Shown piece after piece: positions 16,473-24,802 of a stretch of DNA of 64,000 bases. The translations under genes and the position numbers were made by a program. The DNA lies in NCBI RefSeq assembly GCF_021533195.1, contig NZ_JAJNKB010000004.1, positions 62,001 through 126,000 on the forward strand, in the 5' to 3' direction. This DNA comes from Portibacter marinus. Its GTDB lineage: Bacteria > Bacteroidota > Bacteroidia > Chitinophagales > Saprospiraceae. Position 1 is the stretch's first letter; each line of letters opens with the position of its first letter. The notes under the pieces were generated by a model that was given only the letters and a program-made list of their open reading frames with translations, was not told the origin of the DNA and made no database searches.

Positions 16473-17753
16473 ATGTTTAGACAAATTCGAAATCAACTAT
16501 ACACATTTACAAGAAGTATCATTTCAAGTATAGCATTCTACCCAACATTTATATCGCTAGGTTTTCTTGTCTTGTCAATGACCCTACTTACTTTAGAAAA
16601 CAATGAAGTAACAAATCTAATTAACGAAATTGCTCCCACTTTTGTTCTTAATAATGCCGAAACAGCAAGAGCCATACTTACCACTTTAGTAGGTGGAATT
16701 CTTTCTCTGACGGTTTTTAGCTTTTCGATGGTCATGCTGCTCCTAAGTCAGGCCAGTTCCAATTTTTCCCCGAGACTTCTTCCCGGACTTATTTCAGATA
16801 AAAGGAATCAAATAGTATTAGGTATTTACTTAGGTACCATCATTTTCAACATCATCGTATTAACCAGTATTCATCCCAACAGCGATAAATATACCCTCCA
16901 TGGCTTTTCTATTGTACTAGGAATCATTCTTGGCATTTTCTGTCTGGGAATGTTTGTTTATTTTATACATACAATTAGTACAGCCATTCAAATTAGCAGC
17001 ATACTGGAAAAGATTTTTAAGCAGTCAAAAGATAGGATTAATGAGCTTATTGAACAAGAGCGAAAAGAGGCGGAAACCCTTGACACCACTTCAGATCAAT
17101 GGGAGGTTTATCAAGTAGAGGAGGCAGGGTATTATCAAGATTCAAACTTACAAAGCGCCTTGGAAATTGTAGATGACCTTGAAGCCAATCTTGTTATCAT
17201 TCCGTATAAAGGTGAATATCTACTACCAAATACCAATTTATTTGCAGTAGATAAAAAATTGGATGAAGATGCCATAAGCACTATTAAAAATTTATTTGTT
17301 TTTTCTGGAGAACAGAAAGCAGATAGTAATTATGTTTTGGGTATTCGTCAAATTACAGAAGTGGGGATCAAAGCAATGTCCCCGGGCATAAACGATCCCG
17401 GAACAGCAGTAATTACGATCGATTATTTGACAGAATTGCTTTCTTTGCGATTGAAGCTGGATGATAAAGAAGTATATGAAAGTAAAGATTCCAGTTTTAA
17501 AGTAGAGCTTCGCACTGTTGACTTTTCACAGATTTTAAATCAAATGATGGCGTCTTACAGACAATATTGTAAGCACGACTTTATCTTGATGGAAAAACTT
17601 ATACTGATGCTAAAATATTTAAGAAAACAAGAAACCATCGATGAGAGCAACTATGACGCTATCGAAGAACAGTTGGCCATTTTAAAAGAAGATGTCGAAA
17701 ATAATATGAGCAACAGTCATGATCGTGCTGCACTTATCGAACTAATTGATTGA
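16473..17753 (+). CDS. DUF2254 membrane protein
   Basis: 426 residues. Four N-terminal membrane helices (about 20-170) are followed by a soluble C-terminal region. Family-like stretches are TTLVGGILSLTVFSFSMVMLLL, QASSNFSPRLLPGLISD and the central GIKAMSPGINDPGTA. These match DUF2254, a predicted inner-membrane protein of unknown activity, found widely in stress-related gene blocks. The stop is 2 bp from the convergent 81-residue gene. No -7 consensus is visible upstream. Confidence 0.85.
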   Translation: MFRQIRNQLYTFTRSIISSIAFYPTFISLGFLVLSMTLLTLENNEVTNLINEIAPTFVLNNAETARAILTTLVGGILSLTVFSFSMVMLLLSQASSNFSPRLLPGLISDKRNQIVLGIYLGTIIFNIIVLTSIHPNSDKYTLHGFSIVLGIILGIFCLGMFVYFIHTISTAIQISSILEKIFKQSKDRINELIEQERKEAETLDTTSDQWEVYQVEEAGYYQDSNLQSALEIVDDLEANLVIIPYKGEYLLPNTNLFAVDKKLDEDAISTIKNLFVFSGEQKADSNYVLGIRQITEVGIKAMSPGINDPGTAVITIDYLTELLSLRLKLDDKEVYESKDSSFKVELRTVDFSQILNQMMASYRQYCKHDFILMEKLILMLKYLRKQETIDESNYDAIEEQLAILKEDVENNMSNSHDRAALIELID

Positions 17754-17755
17754 AA

Positions 17756-18001
17756 TTATTTATACTTAGCAATATAAGTTCTCGCCGCCTCGTAAATCGA
17801 TTCCGCATTATTCACTTCCGTTTCAAATTCTGGTTGACCTTTTAATCCCTTCATTTTAGTCACTTGCTCTTCCATTCTCTGCTGATGTACTCCAAGGTCT
17901 TCCCAAAATTGATCGTTGATTTCCTTTGAAGTTTCAAAGCCTCTGCCCTTCTCTGAAATCATCTTTTGCATGTCTTTCAACAGAATATCGTATTTCTCCA
18001 T
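17756..18001 (-). CDS. Small hypothetical helical protein
   Basis: 81 residues, charged and helical (LLKDMQKMISEKGRGFETSK, NDQFWEDLGVHQQRMEEQ), with no signal peptide and no family that I recognise. It lies 46 bp downstream of the topoisomerase IB gene on the same strand and is probably co-transcribed with it. It belongs to the stress-like block by position only. Confidence 0.6.
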   Translation of the reverse strand: MEKYDILLKDMQKMISEKGRGFETSKEINDQFWEDLGVHQQRMEEQVTKMKGLKGQPEFETEVNNAESIYEAARTYIAKYK

Positions 18002-18047
18002 TTTTTTACTTTTGTTAGGTTTCTGGTCAGGCTATTGTTCGAAAATC

Positions 18048-19043
18048 TTACAATAATTTAAGTAGTAATTTTTCGGAGGCTGAATAACCGTATTCTTTTT
18101 TATCGTCCTTAAACTTCTTAATGTCAGGAAGGTTTTGTTTCTCTATTCTCCTCATAATTTTGGGATGTACATAATAGTCTCTGCAAATAGATGGTGTATT
18201 TCCCAATTCATCAGCGACCATTCTGATCAGTATATTTCCAAACTTTTTACGAGGTGCTTCCTTCTTTCTTTCCAGAGCTGCAGGATATAGTTCTACCGCC
18301 ATTCTACTGGCGACCCAGGTTCTAAAATCCTTACTGGAAAATCGCTTTCCCATATATATATGTATGTAATTATTGACATCATCGCTGTCAATATTTCTAA
18401 ATCGTCCCTCGTGATCCTTATATCGAAACAATTCATAACCTGGCAATTGCGCACTCTTTTTGACCAGTTTTATTAGATCAGGGTCATCAATTTCTACTTC
18501 TCGCATTTTATTGCTCTTTCCCTTATATTCAAACTTTAAACTCTTGCCATTAACTTCCAGGTGCTTTCTCCTCAGAGTTGTCAATCCATAGGTATCGTTT
18601 TTTTGTGCATATTGCTGATTCCCAATACGGATACCCGTTTCATCAAGGAGGGAAATAAGCAATGCAAGTATTTTCGGTCTTTTCCAATCTTTCTTGTCAA
18701 TGTCTTTTAAGATCATTTTTCTGATTTCAGGTAATTTCTTACCGAACCTCTTCATTTTCCTGAATTTCTTTTCCTGTTGCTTTTTGGCAAAAAGTGAATG
18801 ATAGATATATTGCTTTCGGCCTTTAAGATCTCTACCAGTCGCTTGAATATGGCCGTCCTCCCATTTGCATATTTGCACATCAGTCCACATGGGAGGGATA
18901 ACCAGTGAATTAATCCTGGCCAATAATTTTTTGTTTGTAATCTTTTTTCCTTGTTCATCCAGGTAGATGATTTTACCTCCTTTTTTCTTTTTAGTAATAG
19001 CCAGGCTATCATCGTCGCTTTTTCGTATGGATTTTATTTTCAT
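18048..19043 (-). CDS. DNA topoisomerase IB, poxvirus/bacterial type
   Basis: 331 residues from the chosen start. It has the bacterial TopIB layout: an N-terminal domain (GKIIYLDEQGKKI, PPMWTDVQICKWEDGHIQA, GRDLKGRKQYIYH), then the catalytic domain with GIRIGNQQYA (first Arg), SSKDFRTWVAS and NTPSICRDYYVHP, where Tyr291 is the expected nucleophile. It relaxes supercoils through a 3'-phosphotyrosine link. A frame from 19124 exists, but MKIKSIRK at 19043 fits the family start, and the extension would run over an inverted repeat in the promoter region. It is not a tyrosine recombinase: the YIYHSLF and TWVAS context is TopIB-specific. Confidence 0.9.
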   Translation of the reverse strand: MKIKSIRKSDDDSLAITKKKKGGKIIYLDEQGKKITNKKLLARINSLVIPPMWTDVQICKWEDGHIQATGRDLKGRKQYIYHSLFAKKQQEKKFRKMKRFGKKLPEIRKMILKDIDKKDWKRPKILALLISLLDETGIRIGNQQYAQKNDTYGLTTLRRKHLEVNGKSLKFEYKGKSNKMREVEIDDPDLIKLVKKSAQLPGYELFRYKDHEGRFRNIDSDDVNNYIHIYMGKRFSSKDFRTWVASRMAVELYPAALERKKEAPRKKFGNILIRMVADELGNTPSICRDYYVHPKIMRRIEKQNLPDIKKFKDDKKEYGYSASEKLLLKLL

Positions 19044-19051
19044 ATACCCTT

Positions 19052-19071
19052 TGCAAAATGTAACTTTTGCA
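19052..19071. promoter_or_regulatory. Inverted repeat upstream of topoisomerase IB
   Basis: Perfect arms TGCAAAA and TTTTGCA separated by six bases, 8 bp upstream of the ATG at 19043. The minus-strand reading also holds TACATTTTG, one base longer in spacing than a -7 box, so a repressor bound here could block transcription or translation start. Confidence 0.4.
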
Positions 19072-19147
19072 CATGAGAAGTGTTCGAAAGGAGTATTATA
19101 ATGTTCCATGAGACATTGATTCACCTTTTAAAGCATCTAAACTAGCA

Positions 19148-19173
19148 TTGCGTTAATATTTAGCCTACATTTG
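19148..19173 (+). promoter_or_regulatory. Possible promoter for the 57-residue gene
   Basis: A perfect -7 element TACATTTG (19166-19173) with TTG at 19148-19150 and a 15-base spacer, slightly short. A transcription start near 19180 leaves a leader of about 100 bases that includes the small hairpin ATCAT-TTTAT-ATGAT just before the ATG at 19283. Confidence 0.4.
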
Positions 19174-19282
19174 ATGTAAGCGACACCAGTCTCCCATCAA
19201 CTTTCTAAAGTGCAGTAACTATAACACCTAATCAGTGGAGTATTAGCTGTATCATTTTATATGATAATAAAAATATATAACT

Positions 19283-19456
19283 ATGTTATCCTCTGTCAGA
19301 AATTTAAACGATCAACCTACCATTTTGCTAAATGGTACAATGAATATTCTGTTTGTCAAGAAGATTGTATTTGGTGAAATTGAGTTGTACGACTTCGACT
19401 TTGAATCACTGCTGGACAAAATGGAATCTTTGCTGGACAAATTAGATAAAGCTTAA
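19283..19456 (+). CDS. Small hypothetical protein, 57 residues
   Basis: Reads MLSSVRNLNDQPTILLNGTM and ends LLDKMESLLDKLDKA. It has a mixed beta-looking N-terminal half (NILFVKKIVFGEIELYDFDF) and a leucine-heptad helix at the end that could pair as a coiled coil. No known family. Support: a perfect -7 box upstream on the same strand, no other gene in the 240-bp space, and a stop codon abutting the convergent DUF3124 gene without a gap, as real neighbours here do. It could still be spurious. Confidence 0.45.
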   Translation: MLSSVRNLNDQPTILLNGTMNILFVKKIVFGEIELYDFDFESLLDKMESLLDKLDKA

Positions 19457-19966
19457 TTATTTTCTCTTTATGGACACGCCTTCAGTCATGAACGCTAAAC
19501 CATGTTGGCCGCTTCTTCCGATCATAACTGCTTGAAATAAGGGTTGAGTATTTCTGCTAGACCCCCAGGTTACAATAAAATTAGCACCTACACCTCCTGT
19601 ATTATCGTCTCTGTCGATGACATAGTCGATGGACTGCATAGGTTCAAGCACCAACGTTCGATCGATAAAGGATTTGACCAGATCGCCTTTGGTGTTGTAA
19701 TAATCAATATTGTTAATGTATGTGGTATCCTTGAGACTGGTAGACCTAATGCTTAAGGTCGCGGTCAAAAGTGTTGATTTTAATCTCGACTCTGAGTAAA
19801 TATCTGAATAAATCGGAATGTATACGGTATCACGATAATCTTGCACAGACTTATCTGTAAACGCCAAATGACTTTCTATAATATCTTCACCTTGAGTATT
19901 GATATTGGGATTTGGTATACCACATGAGACCAGAATGGCCACTGCTAAGAATAAATAGTATTGCAT
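19457..19966 (-). CDS. DUF3124 lipoprotein
   Basis: 169 residues from the chosen start MQYYLFLAVAILVSCG, a lipoprotein signal with lipobox LVSC. The body carries the DUF3124 pattern: RDTVYIPIYSDIYSES, LTATLSIRSTSL, YYNTKGDLVKSF and GANFIVTWGSS. It is predicted to be anchored on the outer or inner membrane facing the periplasm; the function is unknown. A longer frame from 20011 would translate through a terminator hairpin and lacks a sensible signal, so I reject it. A -7 box and a hairpin with T-run lie directly upstream. Confidence 0.8.
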   Translation of the reverse strand: MQYYLFLAVAILVSCGIPNPNINTQGEDIIESHLAFTDKSVQDYRDTVYIPIYSDIYSESRLKSTLLTATLSIRSTSLKDTTYINNIDYYNTKGDLVKSFIDRTLVLEPMQSIDYVIDRDDNTGGVGANFIVTWGSSRNTQPLFQAVMIGRSGQHGLAFMTEGVSIKRK

Positions 19967-19986
19967 ATTGGAAATAAAGTTAACAC

Positions 19987-20016
19987 AAAAAAACCTGATT
20001 GCAAGAAACAATCAGG
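19987..20016 (-). terminator. Intrinsic terminator or leader hairpin
   Basis: On the minus strand an 8-bp perfect stem CCTGATTG/CAATCAGG with a 7-base loop is followed by seven T. It may end the SMP-30 transcript coming from 20111, but it also stands between a -7 box (20024-20031) and the DUF3124 ATG only 20 bases further on, so it might act as an attenuator. Confidence 0.7.
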
Positions 20017-20023
20017 CTCCAAT

Positions 20024-20031
20024 CAAAATTA
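20024..20031 (-). promoter_or_regulatory. -7 element ahead of the DUF3124 gene
   Basis: Minus-strand TAATTTTG fits TAnnTTTG exactly. No -33 TTG is seen at 17-23 bases. Transcription would begin near 20017, right at the first base of the terminator-like hairpin. Confidence 0.35.
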
Positions 20032-20110
20032 TGCTTCGACAGCATTTAATTTTTGTTAGTTACTCGTATAATCATCATTTTGCAATTTTTGTTCGCTTAA
20101 TGACTGATTC

Positions 20111-21130
20111 CTAGGTTTTTAATTTCACTCGAACCAAATACATGTCAGATGTGGCGTATAGGTATTCTCCATTATTTCCAATCGCACAATTTGAAACAGA
20201 CTGACCTGTATGAATGGTACCGAGATGTTTTCCTCCCTCGTCTAAGATTAAGACACCACCTGGACCAGTTGCAAAAACTATACCTCTGTCATTCACTTTT
20301 AAGCCATCTGGCAGGCCTCGTAAACCTTTACGCTGTAGCTCTGTACCATCAAAAAAAAGCTCGCCGCCGCCTTCGGTCAGATTGTATTTCATAATGACGG
20401 GATTTTCAGGGTCGGAATTGGCGACGAAAAGATGATTTTCATCTTTACTTAGAGCTATGCCATTAGGCCTGGAAAGTTCTGAAGTGATCAAGACTAAGGA
20501 GTCATTATTAATATAGCGATAGACCCCTTGAAAATCTATTTCTTTAAGAGGGTCATCCATTTTTCCAACTAAACCATAAGGTGGATCAGTAAAAAAAAGA
20601 TCGCCATTCGAATGGAAGGTGGCATCATTCGGGCTGTTAAACTTCTTGCCATTGTAGTGACTGACTATGGTCACGAACTTGGGCAAAGGATCAGTAAGTG
20701 GTGCATTCATAAAGGCCATTCTTCGGTCTCCATGTTGGCAAAGCACCAACTCTCCTTTATCATTGAGCAATAATCCATTGGATCCTGGCTCACCTCCCCG
20801 CTCTATATCACCTGTATACCCTGACGGTTGTAGATAAACCTCCGTTCCTTGATTTTCACTCCATTTATAAATCGTGTTCATGGGAACATCCGAAAAAAGA
20901 AGAAATGATCCATCCTCAATCCAAAGTGGCCCTTCACTCCATTCGAAACCCTCTGCCAGCAATTCGATTTTAACATCAGGTGATATGATTTCATCAAGAT
21001 CTGGATCTAAACGCTGAATTTCTCCTATTGATTTAGGCTCGACAGATTGCTGTTTTTGATTTGAGTTTTTAGTATCACATGAAAGGAAATGAAAACCAAT
21101 CAATAAAATAAATACCATCGTTTTCTTCAT
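20111..21130 (-). CDS. SMP-30/gluconolactonase-like lipoprotein
   Basis: 339 residues. Signal MKKTMVFILLIGFHFLSC has a lipobox (LSC), so it is a lipoprotein. The body is the six-bladed SMP-30/gluconolactonase propeller. EGFEWSEGPLW holds the metal-binding Glu, SPNDATFHSNGDLFFTDPPYG the Asn/Asp face, SRPNGIALSKDENHLFVANSD the next ligand, and GLPDGLKVNDRG the final Asp. The family hydrolyses sugar lactones or related esters with one divalent metal. Periplasmic or surface location fits sugar-acid catabolism. A terminator-like hairpin follows about 95 bp downstream. The divergent neighbour is a metal-binding lipoprotein. Confidence 0.88.
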   Translation of the reverse strand: MKKTMVFILLIGFHFLSCDTKNSNQKQQSVEPKSIGEIQRLDPDLDEIISPDVKIELLAEGFEWSEGPLWIEDGSFLLFSDVPMNTIYKWSENQGTEVYLQPSGYTGDIERGGEPGSNGLLLNDKGELVLCQHGDRRMAFMNAPLTDPLPKFVTIVSHYNGKKFNSPNDATFHSNGDLFFTDPPYGLVGKMDDPLKEIDFQGVYRYINNDSLVLITSELSRPNGIALSKDENHLFVANSDPENPVIMKYNLTEGGGELFFDGTELQRKGLRGLPDGLKVNDRGIVFATGPGGVLILDEGGKHLGTIHTGQSVSNCAIGNNGEYLYATSDMYLVRVKLKT

Positions 21131-21207
21131 TAATGTAACAAATTTTAGATCAGAAGTGTTTTACTAAACCAATTTATAATATCTTGAGCGCTTATAATAC
21201 TATTCAA

Positions 21208-21495
21208 ATGAAAATCACAAGAATCTTTTTATACTTAAGTGTTGTGCTAACCCTGGCAATCACAATGAATTCGTGTGCCAATAGTTCGTCGAGTAAGGCA
21301 TCAACCGAGGAAGTTGATCAATCCGGTCCAGAGTATACGTCAGCATATGTCTGTCCAATGCATTGCGAAGGCAGTGGTAGTGAACAACCCGGTGAATGTC
21401 CGGTGTGTGGAATGGATTATGTAGCTAATGAAAATAATTCTGGCGGTAATGACCACCATCATGATCACGGTGATCATGATGGACATGATCATTAG
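21208..21495 (+). CDS. Heavy-metal-binding-domain lipoprotein with His tail
   Basis: 95 residues from MKITRIFLYLSVVLTLAITM with lipobox NSC. One heavy-metal-binding domain follows: YVCPMHCEGSGSEQPGECPVCGMDYV has the CPMH...CPxCGM cysteines seen in CusB N-termini and P-type ATPase tails. The C-terminus is a His/Asp-rich tail (DHHHDHGDHDGHDH). It should bind Cu, Zn, Ni or Co at the membrane surface. An in-frame TTG at 21184 would add residues before the signal, so I start at the ATG at 21208. The next gene, a metalloprotease, is convergent, 21 bp away. A metal ATPase lies 10 kb downstream, and no direct link is shown. Confidence 0.82.
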   Translation: MKITRIFLYLSVVLTLAITMNSCANSSSSKASTEEVDQSGPEYTSAYVCPMHCEGSGSEQPGECPVCGMDYVANENNSGGNDHHHDHGDHDGHDH

Positions 21496-21516
21496 CAAGT
21501 TGGATAGTCATTATAA

Positions 21517-24500
21517 CTACTCATTGCCTCCTTCGCTTTCGCTAGAACCACCCACATTAAGTTGGCCTGTTGACTGAAATTCAGCACCATCCAAAATCTG
21601 AATTTCGGGTCCGGAATACATTCCAATAATGTCAATACTACCTGTATTGAAGATCGTTCCCTCATTTTTGATCGCTGAATTCGCTTCACTGTTGTTTTGA
21701 GAATCAATAAAAATGGAACCATTGTTATACAGTGTGCCGCTGGAGTGGTTGTACAAAGCATTATGTCCACTTTTCGAAATGTAAATGTAAGCTCGGTTAT
21801 CAATGATCAATACCCCTTCGTTCTCAATTGCATGACCTTGAGCATCCGGATTCGAGAAATTAGTGTATCCCTCCATTCGCATGCTCCCTTTGTTCAATAT
21901 ATAACCTCGTTTGATATACAAATTAAAACTGCTACCAAGCTCCATTGAAACATTAGGACCAAGGCACAAGGATTTTAAATTTTGTGAAACTTGTGCCACA
22001 TTTCCAACATATTGTATATCCACAGTTGCACTATCCATTCCCACCTCAACATCCTCACAGGCAAGAGGCGTATGGCCCAACGACCAATTGCTATCTAAGA
22101 CCCAAGAACCACCAACTGCCGGCCCACTCCATACATTGGGCCCAGAGTTAAGCCCTTCATCCACCTGTCCATCACAATCATTGTCTTCTCCATCACAGAG
22201 CTCTGGAGCACCATCATATATGGAGCTATTGTTATCATAACAATCATCTATTTCATAACAGAAACCGTCTTGGTCAAAATCAAAACCCGCATAATCCGAA
22301 GTTCTTGCATAAAAATCGCCGTTGTAAGGCAGCATACTATTGCCATATAGGTCGACTTCTCCCTGATATAGAAATCGGGTGTACACGTTGGGGAAACAAC
22401 CTGAAAAATCATTATTTCCTACACTCAGAAAACTAATTTTGCTGGCGTAAGAAAACTCTGGTAGCGGACCGCTGAGATGATTAGAAGCAATAGTAATGCT
22501 TTCTAGTTGAGCTGCATTGATCATTAAGGTGGGTATGGATCCCTGAAAATTGTTGTGATCTAAATTAATTTGTTTGATGGACTGATAGCTAATGATATCA
22601 TCGGAAATCTGGCCACTCAGGCTATTGTGATTAAGTGAAAGCTGTTCAAGAGTCGAAATATTCATCAATTGATTCCCGGGAGTACCATTTAAATTATTAT
22701 TTCCTAAATTAATAGCCACAATTTGTTCCTGATTGTCACATGTAATTCCAAACCAATTACAGTAATTACAATCCGACCCCGAGGCACCATTGGCCCAACC
22801 AGTGGCATTCGTCCAGTTCTCTCCACCAAGTGTTTCATAAAATGAAATGAGTGAATCGGCTAGTTCATTACAAGGAAGGTTCTCTGAATAAGCACAAATT
22901 CCAAAAGATCCTTCTTCATCAGTCTTAGAAACCAGTCTCACTAAAATGTCTTGTTCTGCCAATGCTATATCTGAAATCTCCAACATGGCCTGGTTGTTTA
23001 CTCCTCCATTGTCATCGCAGTCATACTCTGTGAGTGATCCGCAGGATCCGGTAAATATCTGAAGCACTAAGTCATCGAGACCGTCAGTTATTTGTTTAGT
23101 TTCGATGGTCAAGACTCCATCTTCCGGTACTTCTACGATATACCATACATCTTTAGTTTCTACGTTACTGGCACATGAAAGTTCACTTCCAATGGTCGAT
23201 GAATTGGCATATAGATTATCTCCTTCCTTAGTCACGCAAGCGATGGTAGGTGTAAGACGCACAGCATCAGCACATTCATCATTAGCAGGAGGCACCCCGA
23301 TACAAGCTTCATTACCGCCGCAAGCGGTAGATGCATATCGATCGTAAATTCTATCTCTAACCTGTTGATGAAAACCAAGGTTCAAATTGATAGAGGCTCC
23401 ACCTACCACATGACAGTAGGACATAATGGTCGCATTGTTGCTTCCAGGGAGGATGACGTTCGTACTATCGTAGCAGAAACCCGGCGTGTAATTGTTATTT
23501 TCCAACCAGATATTTCCACAATCATCTATCTGGGTATAATCTCCATTCCAGGCGCAATCATGTGTGTGCTGAGATCCAAAGTTGTGTCCTAGCTCATGTG
23601 CTATGACATTGATATTCCACGTATAAGTGGAGTAGGTTGCCCCTCCAGAATTCAGATTCCCACTCACCCCCACATTGTAATAGCTACTGCAAAGAACATT
23701 GAGGTACGCTCTTCCTCCTCCCAGGTTTCTCCCACTTAAAAGATGTGCTAACCGCCCATTAAATCCTTGATTGGACATACTATCCCTGAATGCATTGAGC
23801 GCCTCTGCTGTATCACCCTCCGGCAGGTAAGGATCGGAATTGCTTGTAGTATATATTTTCACGCCGGATACTGAGATAGGAGTATTGGCATCGTGAAAAA
23901 AAACGGCCACCTGAGCCATGAGTTCTAAGGTCCAGGACTCAACACTTTCAATCGTAGATCCATTTTCAGTGAATGCTTTATGGTCAACTTCAAGATATAT
24001 TTCGACACAATCCAGATTAGCTGATCTTTGATTTTGCTGACCTCTTTCAACCTTAACTCCATAATCCAAATTGGTATCAGTTTCACAACCTATAAATTGA
24101 GGATTTTTGATTTCCTTCGAATAATAACCTGCATATAACTTTGGATCTCCATTCAGTCTTTTGATTTCATAGGTTCCATTTTCATCGTGGATCATCAAAT
24201 GAACAGTCTCGTTGGTAATAGTCAGTCCCACTTTGCTTTCTTCCTTTCCTTTTACAATACCCTTGTAAAATCTATATTGATTGGCGTTCGAGTCTTGTTT
24301 ACCATTTTCTGTTAAGAGTTCGTAGTTACCCGATAATAGTTGAAACCTTTCTAAAATAATGGACTTATCACCATCAAGTGTTGGGACCGAAAGGCTAATA
24401 GTCCGATCAGTTGCTATTTTGGGAGTTCTTAATTGTTTGAGGTCAATATTGTAGTGTAAAGTTCTATTGGCAAATTCCTTTGATCTTTGCATTGAAACAT

Positions 24501-24582
24501 TTTCAACAACCACAAATGCATTCTGACTGTAAGCAAGGAGATACGTGCAACAGGTCATTAAAGTCAACAGGAAATACTTCAT
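21517..24582 (-). CDS. Secreted reprolysin-like zinc metalloprotease with LRR and MopE motif
   Basis: 1021 residues from signal MKYFLLTLMTCCTYLLAYSQ. A propeptide-like part (about 20-190) precedes an M12B/reprolysin-type catalytic domain with HELGHNFGSQH: His329, His333 and His339 are the zinc ligands, and TIMSYCH is the Met-turn. Later come a Cys-rich carbohydrate-binding-like region, leucine-rich repeats (GITCDNQEQIVAINLGNNN onwards) and a MopE-type calcium/metal motif (DQDGFCYEIDDCYDNN ... CDGEDNDCDGQVDEG). It ends in a W-G/N-W-x-x-G beta-rich module. No T9SS type A sorting domain is visible at the C-terminus, which is unusual for this architecture. A start at 24621 is possible but lacks a signal. 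Confidence 0.85.
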   Translation of the reverse strand: MKYFLLTLMTCCTYLLAYSQNAFVVVENVSMQRSKEFANRTLHYNIDLKQLRTPKIATDRTISLSVPTLDGDKSIILERFQLLSGNYELLTENGKQDSNANQYRFYKGIVKGKEESKVGLTITNETVHLMIHDENGTYEIKRLNGDPKLYAGYYSKEIKNPQFIGCETDTNLDYGVKVERGQQNQRSANLDCVEIYLEVDHKAFTENGSTIESVESWTLELMAQVAVFFHDANTPISVSGVKIYTTSNSDPYLPEGDTAEALNAFRDSMSNQGFNGRLAHLLSGRNLGGGRAYLNVLCSSYYNVGVSGNLNSGGATYSTYTWNINVIAHELGHNFGSQHTHDCAWNGDYTQIDDCGNIWLENNNYTPGFCYDSTNVILPGSNNATIMSYCHVVGGASINLNLGFHQQVRDRIYDRYASTACGGNEACIGVPPANDECADAVRLTPTIACVTKEGDNLYANSSTIGSELSCASNVETKDVWYIVEVPEDGVLTIETKQITDGLDDLVLQIFTGSCGSLTEYDCDDNGGVNNQAMLEISDIALAEQDILVRLVSKTDEEGSFGICAYSENLPCNELADSLISFYETLGGENWTNATGWANGASGSDCNYCNWFGITCDNQEQIVAINLGNNNLNGTPGNQLMNISTLEQLSLNHNSLSGQISDDIISYQSIKQINLDHNNFQGSIPTLMINAAQLESITIASNHLSGPLPEFSYASKISFLSVGNNDFSGCFPNVYTRFLYQGEVDLYGNSMLPYNGDFYARTSDYAGFDFDQDGFCYEIDDCYDNNSSIYDGAPELCDGEDNDCDGQVDEGLNSGPNVWSGPAVGGSWVLDSNWSLGHTPLACEDVEVGMDSATVDIQYVGNVAQVSQNLKSLCLGPNVSMELGSSFNLYIKRGYILNKGSMRMEGYTNFSNPDAQGHAIENEGVLIIDNRAYIYISKSGHNALYNHSSGTLYNNGSIFIDSQNNSEANSAIKNEGTIFNTGSIDIIGMYSGPEIQILDGAEFQSTGQLNVGGSSESEGGNE

Positions 24583-24613
24583 TTTGATTTTTCTAAAATT
24601 CGTCAAACAACTA

Positions 24614-24635
24614 TTAGACACGATAAGTGTCCTAA
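24614..24635. promoter_or_regulatory. Inverted repeat upstream of the metalloprotease
   Basis: Arms GACAC (24617-24621) and GTGTC (24627-24631), extended on both sides by TTA/TAA with one bulged base, about 35 bp before the ATG at 24582. An operator is possible; the arms are short. Confidence 0.25.
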
Positions 24636-24759
24636 TCCGCTAAGTCAAATACAATTTTTATTTAATTCTTTAAGAGACTTTACAAGTAGTAATATTCAAT
24701 TCACATTGTTAAAATGATTTCCTTTCATCAGGCATTTGTAAAGCCATTACCAATCTGTT

Positions 24760-24783
24760 TAGTAATTTACTAGTAGATTACTA
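24760..24783. promoter_or_regulatory. 24-bp near-perfect palindrome before the GH51 gene
   Basis: Left arm TAGTAATTTACT, right arm AGTAGATTACTA. 22 of 24 positions are symmetric, and the only broken pair is T/G. The centre is CTAG. It ends 20 bp before the GH51 ATG, where a repressor or activator dimer would control expression. No terminator T-run follows. Confidence 0.5.
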
Positions 24784-24802
24784 AAAATATGAACCGAATA
24801 AA

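Noticed and set aside
18048-19043. Tyrosine recombinase or integrase
   Set aside because: The motif set (GRDLKGRKQY, NTPSICRDYYVHP) is that of topoisomerase IB; no attachment sites or mobile genes are around.
19457-20011. Longer start for the DUF3124 lipoprotein at 20011
   Set aside because: It would place a terminator hairpin inside the coding sequence and bury the lipoprotein signal after extra residues.
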